DNA from: Plantago major
Taxonomy: Eukaryota; Streptophyta; Magnoliopsida; Lamiales; Plantaginaceae
Assembly: GCA_026545765.1 (NCBI GenBank)
Contig: CM048843.1
Span: forward strand, 91,265,050 to 91,329,049
Direction: 5' to 3'
DNA length: 64,000 bases
Positions 62,070 to 64,000 of this stretch are shown here, piece by piece (within the stretch, counting starts at the first letter, position 1; the number at the start of each line of letters is the position of its first letter). The notes beneath the pieces were generated by a model that saw only the letters and a program-made list of their open reading frames with translations, was not told the origin of the DNA and ran no database searches. The translations under genes were made by a program, and so were the position numbers.

Positions 62070-63659
62070 TGTGAAGGAAATATAAAACCCTAGGTTAACG
62101 CAACGGAATTTAAATTTTTTATCGCATATTGATCTTGATCCAATGACTATATAACATAAAATAAGCAAATCAATACTTACTTGTCGCGCTAGCTTTACAG
62201 ACAGCAGCTTTAAAACCTTAAAGCTCTTCTGCGAATCTGTTCGTCAAGTACTTCAAATCTGTTCGTCATGTATGAGATGTTGAACCCAATACGTCATGAA
62301 TAGCTTCCTCTACCTTGGTATCCACGGGGATCCTTCTACTGAAGAATGCTAGGATGTTCTTGTTCGAAACTAGACTAAACTATTTAGTGAGTAGGGTTAT
62401 GGAGAATAGAATCATGAAGAAAGAGAAAGAGAAAACGCATACCTTTATCTATGATCTCGCAGATCATATATATATAGTAGAATAACCGGAATGTAATCCA
62501 TTATGATGAGGATTCCTAGCCAGTTGGCTAGCCCGTTTTCTATTGTCCAACAGGTTGTGGGTTTGATACCCATCAAGACTAACTTAATTTTCTTTAGCTC
62601 TTTTGGACTTTTACATTTGAACTTCATTCCAATTCGGTCCAAATAAACTTTCTTGCTTTTAATTAATTAAATTAAATTTAATCTAATTAATCTTTCTTCA
62701 AATATAAATCAAATTCAATTTAATTAATTTACTTTCTTAAAGTATAACAATTAATTAAATCCGATAAATTCAATTTGACTTATAAATTGTTTCTATCAAA
62801 TAGATCAATTCTCAACAACAGTAAATTAAATATTTATTAATCCAATTAATATTTAATTCACTTTAATACTCAGTTGGTAGAACAATCACCTCAAAGTGTG
62901 ACCCATAGGACCTTATGTAAGTAAGCACTAATCTAATTAAGGTTTGGTGAAACTTCTAGACAATTTACCAAACATTTTTAATACATAAGGAATGTTTGCA
63001 AGGATTGCAAACCACCTGTAATGTATAGCTTATGATGATACGGTCCTTTTATTCGCGAACACTCGACTAAGTCTAGAACTTGATTTAGTGTCTGTTCCAA
63101 TAACTTAATCCATTTATGCCGTATCTACCCCTACAATGAGTGCAAGCATTGGTCATGGTCAAAGCACACCACTCCACACATGTAGTACGTGTTGACCTCA
63201 AGTCAAAGAACTATTACACCACCCTACAAACCGTTACTTCCGTAGACACGTAAATAGAGTACATCAAACGGTTTCTCGGCTGGGTATACCAACACTCTCT
63301 AAAGTGTCCATGTGTCCATCACGGATTACCAAGTAATTCGTAGTCGTGATAACTACTACACCCTCAAAGATATGATACAGACCAAATGTCAATCTACAAT
63401 GCATCATCAATATCCCATTCTCGATGATCATTGATTGGGACTATTTTAGAGCCATGTTATGTCACTTAAAATCTCACATTCTTAGTGATAACATAAAGCT
63501 CATGAGAACACATATGTAAACAATAACTGACAAACAAATAATAATATTTACATACTATAATGCATATTTATAGATGAACAATAATTATAAATAAATACTG
63601 AATCGAATATGTATATTTGTCCTCAATTCGATTGTCTCTAGGACATATATACTTTCACA
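62070..63659 (-). repeat. LTR of a minus-strand retrotransposon
   Basis: 1590 bp from TGTGAAGGAAATATAAAACC to ATACTTTCACA, with inverted ends TGTGAA/TTCACA. GGCTCTAATACC at 62047-62058, the complement of a one-base-changed Met-tRNA primer site, lies 11 bases outside its left edge, so this is the 5' LTR of an element reading leftward. The internal region left of it has no intact gag or pol and no second LTR was seen, so the element is truncated. No target-site duplication could be confirmed. The CCCTAGGTTAACGCAACGGA start is typical of Ty1/copia LTRs I recall. Confidence 0.6.
62515..62580 (+). other. tRNA-like A/B-box sequence inside the LTR
   Basis: TAGCCAGTTGG resembles a tRNA A box and GGTTTGATACCC, about 40 bases on, a B box. 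No closed cloverleaf or acceptor stem was seen, so it is not called a tRNA gene. It may be a SINE-like or chance resemblance. Confidence 0.3.
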
Positions 63660-64000
63660 ATCTACACTCAAAACAATGTAAACACCGGTTATTATTGATG
63701 TGTATTAGTCACACGTAGTGAATACCAGTTAGAAAAAAAGATTTTAACATGCCTAGAAATTACCTGAAGGACCAAAATAATCACTGTATAGTAATACTCT
63801 TTCACTCATACACACATTATTTCAGAAGTCTCTTTCTCCAGAGACCAGAATCATATACTAACAAGTATCAACTAATTCACTAATTAAACCTGCAATGTAC
63901 AAGCTAAATTATTCAATGGATCTTCTCCAACTTGTGTATTAATTTTCCTTGTAGTATTAAACATGCTTTCAAACTCTGTTAGCAAGCTGTTAAACTGAAC
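63660..64000. other. Right edge of window, nothing recognised
   Basis: No gene, LTR partner or terminal repeat recognised in the last 340 bases. Confidence 0.4.

Noticed and set aside
62515-62580. tRNA gene
   Set aside because: Only A/B-box-like words; no acceptor or anticodon stem can be drawn.

Overview
This window is nuclear DNA from a eudicot plant. Genes are interrupted by GT-AG introns, intergenic DNA is AT-rich and full of transposon remnants, and the recognisable proteins are plant-specific (NCA1, a class III peroxidase, an HD-Zip II factor, RWA, PAA2, COG1). Tandem ribosome-inactivating-protein relatives and a Ulp1-associated ORF are compatible with Caryophyllales, but that placement is a guess.

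Layout. 1-5750: minus-strand NCA1 gene (7 coding exons plus a 5'UTR exon), whose leader intron carries a decayed hAT transposase. 6500-11440: tandem array of about 1-kb units with three broken ribosome-inactivating-protein-like copies, split by an inserted block holding a 313-codon ORF. 11440-15100: gene-free. 15200-16861: exon fragments of two unrelated genes, a PAA2-type copper ATPase and an RWA O-acetylation protein. 16918-17219: a stray copy of the peroxidase promoter. 19689-21031: intact secretory class III peroxidase. 22060-24273: intact RING E3 ligase. 25325-35354: a COG1 gene, 5'-truncated and frameshifted, split by a 5.5-kb Ty3/gypsy chromovirus with a perfect GAAAC target-site duplication. 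35514-37260: possible Helitron carrying an HBS1-like fragment. 38.8-53.3 kb: gene-free, with MITEs, Helitron-like ends and low-complexity tracts. 53518-55863: intact HD-Zip II gene, HAT14-like. 56-64 kb: TIR elements, a miniature TRIM retrotransposon, nested Stowaway-like MITEs, and an LTR from a minus-strand retroelement.

Four genes look functional: NCA1 (catalase activity), the peroxidase (cell wall/apoplast), the RING ligase (ubiquitination) and HAT14-like (transcription). They share no evident pathway. The rest is decay and transposition. I found no convincing undescribed biological system. The most informative signals are structural: the COG1 insertion with its empty site readable from the flanks, the promoter-only duplication, the interrupted toxin-family array, the nested MITEs and the 284-bp TRIM. 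Exon boundaries and identifications come from reading the sequence and from recalled family knowledge; no database search was run.
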